DNA of 64,000 nt from CAVXJN01 sp963762165. GTDB lineage: Bacteria > Pseudomonadota > Gammaproteobacteria > JASBUN01. The notes below the pieces were generated by a model that worked only from the letters and a program-made list of their open reading frames with translations, was not told the DNA's origin and did not search any database. The DNA lies in contig CAVXJN010000003.1 of the NCBI GenBank assembly GCA_963762165.1, positions 620,001 to 684,000 on the forward strand, read 5' to 3'. The position numbers and the translations under genes are program-made. Shown here one piece after another: positions 18,163 to 28,989 of this stretch; positions within the stretch are counted from its first letter, which is position 1; the number at the start of each line of letters is the position of its first letter.

Positions 18163-19131
18163 ATGCCCCAACCCATCTCACGCCCCGATCGCGTGGCTCC
18201 CCCTGCGGCGGCCCACCCAGTTCGCATCTGGCCCGCGGCAGTGGGCGTGGTCGTTGCCCTGGCGGCGGCCGCGGCACTGCTGCAGTCGCAGCACTGGCTG
18301 CGCGTCGTGCTCGGGTTCCTCGAGCCCTGGGAGCCCTCCGCAGTCGTCCTGATTGCCCTGGCGGTCGCTTTGTGGCTGTACGGCGTGGGCTGGGCGCGAA
18401 GCGTCCGTTCAGGCGTGGCGATCGGCGTCGGCCGACATGTAGCCTTTGCAATCGGCATGTTGCTGACGTACCTGGCGCTGCAGTCGCGGGTCGATTATTA
18501 CGCCCAGCACATGTTCTGGATCCATCGCCTGCAGCACCTGGTGCTGCATCACCTGGCGCCGCTGTTGCTGGTGCTGGCGGCGCCGGGTGCATTGTTCGTG
18601 CGCGGGTTGCCCGCCAGGTTGCAAGGCGGCGTTGCGCGTGTGGCGAGCAATCCGATCTTGAACGGCATTTATCGAGTGCTGCAGCAGCCCGTCATCGCCG
18701 CGCTGTTGTTTGTCGGTCTGATTTACTTTTGGCTGTTCCCGACCCTTCATTACGACGCCATGCTCAGCGCGCCGCTGTACAACACCATGAACTGGAGCAT
18801 GTTCGTCGACGGTCTGTTGTTCTGGATGGTGATGCTCGACGGCCAGCCCAAATACCGGGTGCGACCCTCCTACGGCGTGCGGGTGGTCATCCTTTGGTTG
18901 ATCATGATCCCGCAGATTCTGCTGGGTGCCTACATCACCCTGCACCGTTCCGATCTTTATGACGTATATGCAGTATGCGGCCGCGCCTGGAACACCGATC
19001 CCTTGTTGGACCAGCGCATCGGCGGACTGATTACCTGGATCCCGGCGAGCATGATGAGCGTCATCGCCGCGATCATCGTGCTGCGCATGTGGCGTCACGA
19101 CCGGCGCGTGTCGGCGAATGGTCGTGCCTGA
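18163..19131 (+). CDS. ctaG: Cytochrome c oxidase assembly factor CtaG (caa3-type)
   Basis: 322 residues, about seven to eight membrane helices. Family marks: HMFWIHRLQHLVLHHLAPLL with a cluster of histidines, YDAMLSAPLYNTMNWSMF and PQILLGAYITLHRSDLYDVY. This Bacillus-type CtaG helps mature caa3-class oxidases, probably in copper handling; it is unrelated to Cox11. Start 4 bp after the SCO stop, no separate strong ribosome site, consistent with coupling. Confidence 0.9.
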   Translation: MPQPISRPDRVAPPAAAHPVRIWPAAVGVVVALAAAAALLQSQHWLRVVLGFLEPWEPSAVVLIALAVALWLYGVGWARSVRSGVAIGVGRHVAFAIGMLLTYLALQSRVDYYAQHMFWIHRLQHLVLHHLAPLLLVLAAPGALFVRGLPARLQGGVARVASNPILNGIYRVLQQPVIAALLFVGLIYFWLFPTLHYDAMLSAPLYNTMNWSMFVDGLLFWMVMLDGQPKYRVRPSYGVRVVILWLIMIPQILLGAYITLHRSDLYDVYAVCGRAWNTDPLLDQRIGGLITWIPASMMSVIAAIIVLRMWRHDRRVSANGRA

Positions 19132-19239
19132 GGTCGTTGCGCTTCCGCCCACGGCGCGGTTCTGGCATGCTTAGGGCATTTAATGGGGCGCGCGAAGGCT
19201 CGGCAAATTGGCGCGCTTCCCAAGCTTCGGGGGAAGTAC

Positions 19240-19617
19240 ATGGCAAGCGAACGGCGGCACTATCCCAGGGTTGCAACCGACTTGCCGTTGGAGCTTCTCA
19301 CGGAAGAGGGCGAAACGGCCTGCGGCACCATTTGCAATCTTTCCATGGGTGGTGTCGAGATCAGCTGCGATCGAGGGTGCGCGGATCGGATACTGCCCAG
19401 CGGTCATCAGGCGTTCCCGGGTCAGCCGATCAAGGCGCAGTTGCGGCTGCAATTGCCCGCAGCGGACGGTGCCGCCACCGCGGTGCAAGCGAGCGGCGAA
19501 ATCGTGGTATCGCGGCGCATGTCCCAGGATGAATTCCGCGTCGGCATACACTTTCTGCGTTTCGACGGTGACGGCGAACAGGCGGTCGAGCGCTACGTCC
19601 GCGCCCGCACACGCTGA
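19240..19617 (+). CDS. PilZ-domain c-di-GMP receptor
   Basis: 125 residues, a single PilZ domain. The binding signature is intact: RRHYPR at residues 5-10 (RxxxR) and NLSMGGVEI for the (D/N)xSxxG motif. It should bind cyclic di-GMP and change partner activity. GGGGGAAG lies before the ATG. It is 108 bp downstream of ctaG and convergent with NDH-2 (16 bp between stops). Confidence 0.88.
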   Translation: MASERRHYPRVATDLPLELLTEEGETACGTICNLSMGGVEISCDRGCADRILPSGHQAFPGQPIKAQLRLQLPAADGAATAVQASGEIVVSRRMSQDEFRVGIHFLRFDGDGEQAVERYVRARTR

Positions 19618-19633
19618 ATCAATTCACCACGCA

Positions 19634-20953
19634 TCAGTGCAACTTGATCTCCGGATGCAAGCCCCTCCGCAAACGGTTGGCGATATTGAGCATGGCAGTG
19701 CGCACCAGACCGTGCAAGGCGATCTGGTGCATCTCATGCAGCGATAGATACGTCAGCCGAGCGAAAAACCCGGACACCATGACGCTTCCGGTCAGGTGCC
19801 CCATCAGGCTGCCCACCGTACTGTAGCGTCCCAGGGTGATCAGTGAACCGTAATCGCGATAGCGATAGTCGCCAGCGGATTTGCCCGCTAGGCGCCGGCT
19901 GATCGCCTTCGCCAGATAGGAAGCCTGCTGATGTGCGGCTTGGGCCCTAGGCGGCACGTTTGCGCTGCCGTCCATCGGGCAGGCGGCGCAATCGCCCAAA
20001 GCGTAGATATCGGCATCGCGGGTGGTCTGCAGGTTCTTTTGCACCACCATCTGGTTCAATCGATTGCTCTCCAGGCCGCCGATTTCGTACAGAAACGCCG
20101 GCGCTTTGATTCCAGCGCACCAGACTTTGATAGCTGCGGGAATCGTTTCGCCATCCGCGGTGACGATACCGCTTGCGTTGACTTCCACCACCCGCTGGTT
20201 GAGCCATACGCGCACGCCCAGGTTCTCAAGTTGGCGTTGAATGGCGCCCGACAATCGCTGTGGCAGAGCCGGCGCCAAGCGCCCCGACGCCTCGATCAAA
20301 TGCATGTGGATATCCTGCTCGGGCTTGATCTCGTCCAGTCCGTAGGCGGCCAGCTGGCGGGTAACGCAGTGCAACTGCGCGGCCAGTTCGATGCCGGTCG
20401 CGCCGCCGCCGACGATCACTACGTCCAGCTGGCCCGGCTGGATGGGCCGGCTCTGGGTGTGGGCTCGCAACAGTGAACCGAGCAGATGCTGCTGGAAATC
20501 GGCCGCTTCTTCCGTGTTGTCCAAAAACAGGCAGTGCTCGTCGACGCCGGGAATGCCGAATTCGTTGCTTACGCTGCCTACTGCAAATACCAGCAAGTCG
20601 TAGGCGAAGCCGCGCGGCGGCGTGATTTCCAGCCCCGTTTCGTTGTAGGTGGGCGCCACGGATACGCGGCGTGCCTGGCGATCGAGGCCGTCGACCCGGC
20701 CGAGCCGGAATCGGAAATGGTTGCGGTGGGCTTGCGCCAAATATTCGAGCTGATGCTCGCCCACATCCAGCGTGCCGGCGGCGACTTCATGCAGCAGCGG
20801 TTTCCAGATGTGGGTCCAGGAGGCGTCGATCAGCGTGATCTCGGCGCGTTTACGCCGTCCGAGGCGCTTTCCGAGTTTGGTGGCGAGTTCCAGGCCGCCG
20901 GCACCGCCGCCGACAATGACGATCTTGGGGAGACTGCTCGAACCACCGCTCAC
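19634..20953 (-). CDS. ndh: Type II NADH dehydrogenase (NDH-2)
   Basis: 439-residue FAD flavoprotein on the inner face of the membrane, oxidising NADH and reducing quinone without proton pumping. FAD-binding GxGxxG is at the start (IVIVGGGAGGLELA); the NAD(P)H site is VVIVGGGATGIELA; the second FAD segment is DIYALGDCA. The GTG at 20953 is chosen because AAAGGAG stands 5 bases upstream; ATG 20971 has no ribosome site. It diverges from the pyrophosphatase gene, which fits a shared energy-metabolism control region. Confidence 0.9.
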   Translation of the reverse strand: MSGGSSSLPKIVIVGGGAGGLELATKLGKRLGRRKRAEITLIDASWTHIWKPLLHEVAAGTLDVGEHQLEYLAQAHRNHFRFRLGRVDGLDRQARRVSVAPTYNETGLEITPPRGFAYDLLVFAVGSVSNEFGIPGVDEHCLFLDNTEEAADFQQHLLGSLLRAHTQSRPIQPGQLDVVIVGGGATGIELAAQLHCVTRQLAAYGLDEIKPEQDIHMHLIEASGRLAPALPQRLSGAIQRQLENLGVRVWLNQRVVEVNASGIVTADGETIPAAIKVWCAGIKAPAFLYEIGGLESNRLNQMVVQKNLQTTRDADIYALGDCAACPMDGSANVPPRAQAAHQQASYLAKAISRRLAGKSAGDYRYRDYGSLITLGRYSTVGSLMGHLTGSVMVSGFFARLTYLSLHEMHQIALHGLVRTAMLNIANRLRRGLHPEIKLH

Positions 20954-21130
20954 CGATTGCTCCTTTGCCATGGGCACAGCCGACATGATACCGCAAGCGT
21001 CGCTTCCTGCGCGAAACCGCCAGGCAGTCCACATCCGCTGCGCGAGGGATGCCATATCGGCGATATCGCTCGACGCCAAAACATATTACGATCCGGATGT
21101 TCCCACATAATCATAAAGGAGGCTGGGGTC

Positions 21131-23156
<2,026 letters not shown>

Positions 23157-23161
23157 GCGAA

Positions 23162-23203
23162 GCAGCGGCCGGATGCGCCTGATAGGTTGCAGCCGGCCGC
23201 TGC
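23162..23203 (+). terminator. Hairpin after the pyrophosphatase gene
   Basis: A perfect 11-bp stem (23162-23172 with 23193-23203) starts 6 bases past the hppA stop, with a 20-base loop and no T-run. It probably ends or protects the hppA transcript. The following tautomerase gene starts 19 bases later. Confidence 0.4.
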
Positions 23204-23221
23204 GAACTGGAGTTCACACCA

Positions 23222-23422
23222 ATGCCATTCGTCAATATCAAAATCACGCGAGACGGTGCCACGGCGCAGCAGAAAGCCGAACTGATCGCCGGCGTCACGC
23301 GATTGCTGGTCGACATTCTTGGCAAGAACCCGCAGACAACCCAGGTCCTGATCGATGAAGTGGATACCGATAACTGGGGTATCGGCGGCGAGTCCGTGAC
23401 CGCGCGCCGCAACCGCCGCTAG
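23222..23422 (+). CDS. 4-oxalocrotonate tautomerase family protein
   Basis: 66 residues. The mature protein would start with the catalytic Pro1 (MPFVNIKITRDG). The pattern KAELIAGVTRLLVDILGK and a conserved W in DNWGIGGESV match the small tautomerases that act on 2-hydroxymuconate-like or other enol substrates as hexamers. ACTGGAG precedes the ATG. The substrate cannot be assigned. Confidence 0.88.
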   Translation: MPFVNIKITRDGATAQQKAELIAGVTRLLVDILGKNPQTTQVLIDEVDTDNWGIGGESVTARRNRR

Positions 23423-23428
23423 TCGAAG

Positions 23429-24205
23429 TCAATAATGGCGGGTATGGGAATGGCTGTGGCGGTCGCGGGAATCCGTCGAGCCGGAGCAGTCGTCATTGAG
23501 CGCGGCGATTTCGCCTTCGATCCAGTTCACGATGCCGGTCCAACAGACGACTTCTTTGGCGCCTTCGCCGCGGCCCAGTTCGTGCCCGCCCATGCCCTGT
23601 TGCGCCGCATTAATGTAGCGCTGGCTGTCGGGCACGTGTCCGACTACCGGCACGCCGAGAGAACGCAGGAATTGCTCCAGATTCTCGAACGCCCGGGTAC
23701 GCGGTTTGATGCGGTTGGTTACAGCACCGATGCGGGTGCGACCGGACCACTGCTTTTCGATGTGAAAAAGATCGTGAACGAAATCCGCCGTAGCCGCCAT
23801 GTCGATCGGTGATGGCAGTACCGGAATCAAGATTACGTCGATGTCGCGCAGCCGTTCCGTGAGTTGCATGCGTTCGAGGCCCGCCGGCGTATCGATTACG
23901 ATGCGCCCGGCGTCGTGTGGAAAACGCATCTGCCAGGCGCGGGTGACGCCGCCGCGCGGCGCGCGGTGGGCGGAGACGCCATGAATCGACGGCAATTCGT
24001 CGGGACGCGCGTGCAGCCAGCGCATGGCAGCGCCAAGCGGATCGTAATCGAAGATCGCCGTGCCGCAGCCCATGCTGGCGTAACGGCTGGCAAGGTTGGT
24101 GGCCAACGTTGTCTTGCCGCAGCCGCCCTTCGGGTTCATGACCGCGATACGGCGGATACTGCTGCAATCCATCGAGTCCAGTGGCAATCGTCCGGTTTGG
24201 GTCAT
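23429..24205 (-). CDS. ParA/MinD-type ATPase
   Basis: 258 residues with a deviant Walker A box, NPKGGCGKTTLATNLA, a Walker B-like IVIDTPAG and a late VTNRIKPRTRAFENL. These ATPases position plasmids, chromosomes or protein complexes. There is no parB beside it, so it is an orphan, perhaps placing a cellular cargo. The His-rich tail (RDRHSHSHTRHY) is odd. The start at ATG 24205 lacks a clear ribosome site; ATG 24172 (MDCSS) is an alternative. Confidence 0.82.
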   Translation of the reverse strand: MTQTGRLPLDSMDCSSIRRIAVMNPKGGCGKTTLATNLASRYASMGCGTAIFDYDPLGAAMRWLHARPDELPSIHGVSAHRAPRGGVTRAWQMRFPHDAGRIVIDTPAGLERMQLTERLRDIDVILIPVLPSPIDMAATADFVHDLFHIEKQWSGRTRIGAVTNRIKPRTRAFENLEQFLRSLGVPVVGHVPDSQRYINAAQQGMGGHELGRGEGAKEVVCWTGIVNWIEGEIAALNDDCSGSTDSRDRHSHSHTRHY

Positions 24206-24428
24206 AGCGCTTGAGTTCGGTAAGAAAATGCGTGGCAGGCAATCGCGCTCGCTGGCAGCGATATCTGCGGTGTCCGGAACTTACTGCTCCGGTCCCGACG
24301 TCGGTGATCCCAAGGATGCGCGCGGCGGTAAGGGCAAAGACTATCAGCGTACCGGGAGGGATGCCAGACGCCAGCGCGGGAAAATGTGTCGCGAAAAGTG
24401 GACGTAAATTGATGCTTTTGCGCGGCGC

Positions 24429-24710
24429 TCAGGTTTCGAGGCCGACCGTGAACATGGACTCCAGGTCGTGCCTGGAGTAGCTGCGAAAGGCAATCAGGGT
24501 TTCGGTTTCGACCACGGCGTCAATCGCCGCCAAGTGCCGGGTCACCAAGTCCGCCAGGTTTTCATTACCGGGGACTCGGATCAGCGCCACCAGGTCGTAG
24601 CGTCCCGCCACGGAATATACTTCGGAGATGCCCTGGGTCTCCGACAACTGCTGTGCGACCTCGTTGACTTGGCCGCGCCGGACGTTCATTAAAACCACTG
24701 CTGTAACCAT
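24429..24710 (-). CDS. Stand-alone Lrp/AsnC ligand-binding (RAM) domain
   Basis: 93 residues that match only the effector-binding half of Lrp/AsnC regulators: a leading MVTAVVLMNVRRGQVNEVAQ, the core VYSVAGRYDLVALIRVP and TLIAFRSYSRHDLESMF. There is no HTH. Such stand-alone domains bind amino acids and can form oligomers with full-length Lrp proteins. GAGGAATT is upstream. Neighbouring genes do not suggest a partner. Confidence 0.85.
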   Translation of the reverse strand: MVTAVVLMNVRRGQVNEVAQQLSETQGISEVYSVAGRYDLVALIRVPGNENLADLVTRHLAAIDAVVETETLIAFRSYSRHDLESMFTVGLET

Positions 24711-24906
24711 GCCTGCTAATTCCTCGTATCTCGGCGGCGCGCACCACGGCGCCCGGCCCCATTATAGGCGAGCGGCCTGCGGTCGGGCCGAAACGGGCCC
24801 CGGTGCGGCGGTTGATGCGAACTCCTGTATTTCTTCTAGTATTTGACTATGCCCTGACAGCTCATACGGGACGGCGCTGCCGGATCCCGCCAAGGAGACT
24901 TGTTCC

Positions 24907-25416
24907 ATGCGTATTTTCGTTACCGCTATAGTGGCCTTTTGGGTCGCCGCCGCGCCCGCTTGGACCTACGCCGCGAAAGACGCACCGCAGCCGCTGAAGT
25001 TCGATATTTCGCAGACGGTGGTGAAAATGCCGCTCGCCGACGGCGTCTCCGTCGACGAGGCGATCCAGTTCCTGCAGTCCAAGGCCGCGGAGCTGAACAT
25101 GAAGATCGTCGCCCATCAGCCGGTTTCGAAAGAGCTCAAAGCGCGGGGTATCGATTCCGGCCCGTTGCACATCTTCCAGTTCTGCAATCCCGAAGACGCC
25201 TACAAGATGGTGCAAAACAACGCGCTGTTCGCAGCCTACATGCCTTGCCGCATTGCATTGGTCGAGGATTCGAAGGGCAAGGTCTGGCTGATGATGTTGG
25301 ACCTCGACATTCTCATCAACAATGCACCGTTGCCGCCGGAGTTGCACGATATGGCAGTCCGTATCAACAAGAATCTCATGGAGATCATGAAGGCCGGGGC
25401 GACTGCGGGCTTTTGA
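24907..25416 (+). CDS. Exported DUF302 domain protein
   Basis: 169 residues. Signal peptide to about residue 22 (TYA-AK), then a DUF302 fold: VSVDEAIQFLQSKAAELNMK, LHIFQFCNPEDAYKM and MPCRIALVEDSKGKVWL. DUF302 proteins occur in periplasmic or membrane contexts, often beside cytochromes; the role is unknown. AAGGAGACTTGTTCC precedes the ATG. Three Cys residues may matter. Confidence 0.85.
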   Translation: MRIFVTAIVAFWVAAAPAWTYAAKDAPQPLKFDISQTVVKMPLADGVSVDEAIQFLQSKAAELNMKIVAHQPVSKELKARGIDSGPLHIFQFCNPEDAYKMVQNNALFAAYMPCRIALVEDSKGKVWLMMLDLDILINNAPLPPELHDMAVRINKNLMEIMKAGATAGF

Positions 25417-25574
25417 TAACCGGTGACGTTGTGTGGGCAACGTCGAGGACGTTTACATCTGCGGCGACCGAGGTCGCTGAAGAGTCCATAAATTTTCGAA
25501 AAACAAAGTAGTTGGCGGAGTTGGCGTGAATGTTGGATGGTTAAGTTCCAGAGTTGCACGCCTAGGGAGGGGAA

Positions 25575-25979
25575 ATGAAACGTACAACGAGTATTGCCGC
25601 GCTATCGCTCGCGGCCGCCCTGCAGGCGAGCGCCGTTTGCGCTGGAGGTGAGCCGGTGTTCCATGCTGCAGAATCGCAAGGTCCCGCAGCGACCATCGCT
25701 TTCGAAACCAGCGTGTGCCGGGTGCCGGCAGACTCCCGCTCGGAAATGGCCGAAATGGGCGCCTTCGAGCACTGGCAGGGTGCGGCTACTGCACCGGCCG
25801 GTCACCGCAAGACGCTCGTGTACGGCGCCATGCTTCAAGACGTCGCGCTCGAACCCGTGGTGGAGACGCACGCCGATGCGATAGCCAATACTACGGCGGA
25901 CGAGTCGCAAGTCAGCGAGCGCCGTCGCATGTTCCTGCTCGGACTGGCTATTTTGCTAAATATCAACGCCAAGCAATAA
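25575..25979 (+). CDS. Exported hypothetical protein
   Basis: 134 residues with a signal peptide (cleavage near VCA-GG, residue 24) and a short hydrophobic C-terminal stretch (MFLLGLAILLNINAKQ) that could be a tail anchor. No family recognised. AGGGAGGGGAA stands right before the ATG, supporting translation. Its position 160 bp after the DUF302 gene suggests possible co-transcription. Confidence 0.6.
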   Translation: MKRTTSIAALSLAAALQASAVCAGGEPVFHAAESQGPAATIAFETSVCRVPADSRSEMAEMGAFEHWQGAATAPAGHRKTLVYGAMLQDVALEPVVETHADAIANTTADESQVSERRRMFLLGLAILLNINAKQ

Positions 25980-26075
25980 ACACTCCATGGCTCAGTTGCG
26001 ATGTGCCGCCGGTGGACACCGGACGATCGCGAGGTCGGCCGCTGTCAATCCGGTTTCCCCCTAGACGCCAGGCCT

Positions 26076-27014
26076 ATGTCGGCTTCTTCCAAACTTCCGA
26101 TTTATGCAGCGCTTGTCGGCAACCTGCTGATTGCGGTGACTAAGTTCATCGCCGCATTTTTCAGTGGCAGTTCGGCGATGTTTTCGGAAGGCATCCACTC
26201 CGTGGTGGATACGGGCAATCAGGGGCTGCTGTTGTACGGATTGCGCCGCGCCCGGCAACCCGCTGATACGCGGTTTCCGTTCGGGCACGGCAAAGAAGTT
26301 TATTTCTGGAGCTTTGTGGTCGCGATTCTGATTTTCGCGCTTGGTTCCGGGGTGTCCATTTATGAAGGAATACACCGCTTCTCGAATCCCGAGCCGATGC
26401 AGTCGGTCGTGATCAACTACACGGTGCTCGGTCTGGCGATTTTGTTCGAAGGCACGTCGATGTTCTTCGCGTTCCGTGAATTCTCCAAGTCGAAGGGGGA
26501 CTGGGGTTACCTCGAAGCGGTGCATCGCGGCAAGGATCCCTCGCTGTTCGTGGTTCTGTTCGAGGACAGCGCGGCAATCCTTGGCTTGGGAGTTGCGTTC
26601 GTCGGCGTCGCACTCAGCGACCAGTTCGGCTGGCACTGGGCCGATGCCGTCTCATCCATGATTATCGGAATCATCCTCGGCGTCACCGCATTTTGGCTGG
26701 CACTGGAGACCAAAGGTCTGTTGATCGGAGAAAGCGCCAACCAGAGCGTGGTAGAGGGCATTCGCAGAATTGCCTCCGGGGTCGGGGATATCCAACATGT
26801 GCACGAGTTGTTGACGATGCACATGGGGCCGCAGTTCGTATTGGTCAACTTGAATGCGGAGTTTCGGCCCTCGATGACAGCAGCCGAGTTGGAGCGGGTG
26901 ATCGCTTGTTTGGACCGGGAGATCAAACGCGCCTACCCGGTCGTCAAGCGGGTATTCATCGAGGCGCAGTCGTTTACCAGCGAGCATCCCGCCGACGGTA
27001 CAACCTCCTCTTAG
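26076..27014 (+). CDS. Cation diffusion facilitator (CDF) family transporter
   Basis: 312 residues with six helices and a cytoplasmic C-terminal domain. Metal-site motifs: EGIHSVVDTGNQ in helix 2 (HxxxD) and HWADAVSSMIIG in helix 5. The pattern places it in the branch that often exports Zn, Co or Fe by proton antiport. The ATG at 26076 follows weak GCCAGG; an in-frame start at 26001 would add an uncharacteristic leader. The Crp/Fnr regulator gene converges on it. Confidence 0.87.
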   Translation: MSASSKLPIYAALVGNLLIAVTKFIAAFFSGSSAMFSEGIHSVVDTGNQGLLLYGLRRARQPADTRFPFGHGKEVYFWSFVVAILIFALGSGVSIYEGIHRFSNPEPMQSVVINYTVLGLAILFEGTSMFFAFREFSKSKGDWGYLEAVHRGKDPSLFVVLFEDSAAILGLGVAFVGVALSDQFGWHWADAVSSMIIGIILGVTAFWLALETKGLLIGESANQSVVEGIRRIASGVGDIQHVHELLTMHMGPQFVLVNLNAEFRPSMTAAELERVIACLDREIKRAYPVVKRVFIEAQSFTSEHPADGTTSS

Positions 27015-27047
27015 GCCCCGGCGCGCCTTGCCGGCGCCCGAGCATCC

Positions 27048-27806
27048 TCAAGCGGTGTCGCGGCGGTCGTCGAGCATCCGTTTGAGGCCGTCGGGCGGGC
27101 TGCCAACGTATTCGATCGGGGTGCGCAATTTTGCGCATGACGCCAAGCGACCCGTGTCCAGGATCGTAATGCCGGAGCCGGAGATTTTGAGAATTCCTTC
27201 GAGGCTGAGTCGGCGCAGCGTGCGACTTACGTGCACATTGCTGAGGCCGAGGGCGTCAGCCAGGTCGCTTTGGGTGCCTGGGAAATGGAAAGTGCTGCCC
27301 TGTACCCGCGAGATGATCTGTAATCGGGACTCAAGTTCGCGCAGCAGATAGGCGATGCGCTCGAACGCATTCATGCGACCTACCGCCACCAGATGCGCGC
27401 GCGTCATGGTGCTTTCGTAGGTTTCGTGCCACCAGAATGCCGCGCCCAGTCTTGGCGAATGGGTAACCAGATCGAGTACCTGCTGGCGATTGATGCGCGT
27501 GACCCTGAGCTCGGTCATGGCGGTGATGGAATTCACCGCGTTGCTTTCGACAAAGGTTGTCGGATCGCAAAAATCCCCGGGCAATATGAAGTTCAGAATT
27601 TGACGACGGCCGTCAGGCAAGGTGCGCGAACGCACGGCCCAGCCTTCAGCAACCAGGTAGGCGCCGTTAACCGGTTCGCCGGCACGGACAATCTGGGCCT
27701 TAGGGGCGAACGTATCCTGGTTGCTGAAAAGCCGGACGAGGTATTCCTGTTCGGCCTGGGTAAGATGCAGAAACCGGCCGAGCTTAACGAACAGCGGGTG
27801 AGGCAC
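27048..27806 (-). CDS. Crp/Fnr family transcriptional regulator
   Basis: 252 residues: an N-terminal cyclic-nucleotide-like beta-roll (GAYLVAEGWAVRSRTLPDG, GDFCDPTTF) and a C-terminal winged HTH with QSDLADALGLSNVHVSRTLR. It lacks the four-Cys cluster of FNR, so the signal is not oxygen via Fe-S. GGAGG lies 7 bases before the GTG start. It diverges from a PilZ gene with a 180-bp control region holding a palindrome. Confidence 0.9.
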   Translation of the reverse strand: MPHPLFVKLGRFLHLTQAEQEYLVRLFSNQDTFAPKAQIVRAGEPVNGAYLVAEGWAVRSRTLPDGRRQILNFILPGDFCDPTTFVESNAVNSITAMTELRVTRINRQQVLDLVTHSPRLGAAFWWHETYESTMTRAHLVAVGRMNAFERIAYLLRELESRLQIISRVQGSTFHFPGTQSDLADALGLSNVHVSRTLRRLSLEGILKISGSGITILDTGRLASCAKLRTPIEYVGSPPDGLKRMLDDRRDTA

Positions 27807-27874
27807 TTGAATTCCTCCCTCATCGTATCCATGAACGGCGTAGTGTGGGCCTCAATGATGCTAAACTCTACAGG

Positions 27875-27889
27875 GATTTCAGGGAAATC
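27875..27889. promoter_or_regulatory. Palindrome between the Crp/Fnr-like regulator and PilZ genes
   Basis: GATTTC-AGG-GAAATC, a perfect 6-3-6 inverted repeat, in the divergent intergenic region. It may be an operator, possibly autoregulatory. It does not match the CRP or FNR consensus. Confidence 0.35.
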
Positions 27890-27985
27890 GAAAAACTAAA
27901 TCCTTGAAGTCAGGGGGTGCTTAACCCATGTTATTGCGTGCTGCACAAAGTGGGAATTGAATGACGCTCGGGGGCTCGGAATTGA

Positions 27986-28345
27986 ATGTCGATGGAAAAC
28001 CGAAGTAGTACCCGGGTGCCGGTCACCGGGCAGGTGCGTATCCACGCCGATGGCCGAGTGGTCGACGCCGATGCAAAGGATTTGGGATTGGACGGCATGC
28101 TGGTGGAAAGTGATGCCGACTGGCTGCGACAAAACGCCGCGGTGCAAGTTGAGCTGTCCTTGCCGATCGAACACAATCACCGTACCTACCGCGTTCGAGC
28201 CTTTGTGGTGCAGCAAAGCGGCGGCGGCACGCGACTGACATTCGCCAATCCCGACCAGGAGATGCTGGAATCGACGGTGGCGGTGCTGCGCAATTCGCGC
28301 GATGGCAATGGCTCGGCACCGATTACGCTGGGCAGGCTTCCCTGA
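27986..28345 (+). CDS. PilZ-like domain protein
   Basis: 119 residues with a shortened PilZ domain: NRSSTRVPVTGQV at the N-terminus gives a reduced RxxxR motif, and DLGLDGMLVES takes the place of (D/N)xSxxG with Ser replaced by Leu. The altered second motif may weaken or abolish c-di-GMP binding. The start codon lies inside the second copy of a direct repeat (GGAATTGAATG at 27953 and 27978). ATG 27992 is an alternative. Confidence 0.72.
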   Translation: MSMENRSSTRVPVTGQVRIHADGRVVDADAKDLGLDGMLVESDADWLRQNAAVQVELSLPIEHNHRTYRVRAFVVQQSGGGTRLTFANPDQEMLESTVAVLRNSRDGNGSAPITLGRLP

Positions 28346-28360
28346 ACGGATGCCGGATCC

Positions 28361-28388
28361 AAAAAAAAGCCCCGCCGTCCGGCGGGGC
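28361..28388 (-). terminator. Rho-independent terminator on the minus strand
   Basis: A GC-rich stem (GGCCCCGCC/GGCGGGGC, loop GGAC) followed, on the minus strand, by eight U. It is oriented to end a minus-strand transcript, though the neighbouring PilZ gene ends on the plus strand just before it. The only minus-strand candidate upstream is the small frame at 28421-28591. Confidence 0.82.
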
Positions 28389-28420
28389 CATTCAGAGCAT
28401 AACCGAATATCTAACGGGTA

Positions 28421-28591
28421 CTAACGCGCAATGGCTCGGACTGCCGTGGTCAAGTGCCGTTGGCCGTCGACATCCTGAATCCAGAGCACTTTGCACTCCT
28501 GGCACACGGCGACTCTCGGAGCGGTAACGGTCGGCTGCGGAATGCCGACCACCCGAAAGGGCGCTGGATGCCCGTGGGACTTTTCGAGCAC
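28421..28591 (-). CDS. Candidate 56-residue CxxC microprotein
   Basis: A short frame whose stop is 33 bp from a strong minus-strand terminator. The product from GTG 28591 begins VLEKSHGHPAPFRVVG and contains VAVCQECKVLW, a CxxC knuckle followed by hydrophobic residues. An in-frame stop at 28595 means it cannot start further upstream. The ribosome site is weak. The terminator in the same orientation and the protein-like composition support it. It may bind metal. No family recognised. Confidence 0.4.
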   Translation of the reverse strand: MLEKSHGHPAPFRVVGIPQPTVTAPRVAVCQECKVLWIQDVDGQRHLTTAVRAIAR

Positions 28592-28771
28592 AGATCATGC
28601 CAATATCGAAAACCAGTCGTAAATGTCCGGTAAAACAGGGCTTGGCGAGGCCCGGACCGGCGGCCGCAAAAATCCAATGTAAAACCGCCTGACGCCGCAG
28701 CCGGACTTCAGGGACGAGCTCTATGGCTTTGGATATAGGGGAAATTCTTATATCAGAAGTTTTTACATCAC

Positions 28772-28796
28772 TTTTGTCGCCAGGTCGGTGACAAAA
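28772..28796. repeat. Imperfect inverted repeat
   Basis: TTTTGTCGCC at 28772-28781 and GGTGACAAAA at 28787-28796, 9 of 10 pairs. It lies in the long gap between the microprotein and the PEP-CTERM gene and could be an operator or the hairpin of a short RNA. The gap 28592-29126 otherwise shows only the sigma-54-type elements near its end. Confidence 0.3.
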
Positions 28797-28975
28797 ACGC
28801 CAAGACTCGATGAAACGCGCGCAGGCGGGGGCAAATTGGCGGTACTGGGAGGTTCCGAGAGCCACGGGAGGCCGCCTACGGCGCGGGCGGCGCAGTGTGG
28901 TATATCCACCAGCGGCCGCATGCAAACTGCTGAAACTTACAAGAAAAAAATGGGTTTTTGGGGCGTCGGCATCCT

Positions 28976-28989
28976 TTACACCCGTGTAA
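28976..28989. promoter_or_regulatory. Palindrome, candidate enhancer-binding site
   Basis: TTACACCCGTGTAA, a perfect 14-bp palindrome about 100 bp upstream of the start point predicted from the sigma-54 element. This is the usual distance for an upstream activator site of a bacterial enhancer-binding protein. The activator is inferred, not seen. Confidence 0.45.

Noticed and set aside
20486..21130. N-terminal extension of hppA upstream of 21131
   Set aside because: It lies antisense to NDH-2; the pyrophosphatase starts at an ATG with AAGGAGG and its first membrane helix.
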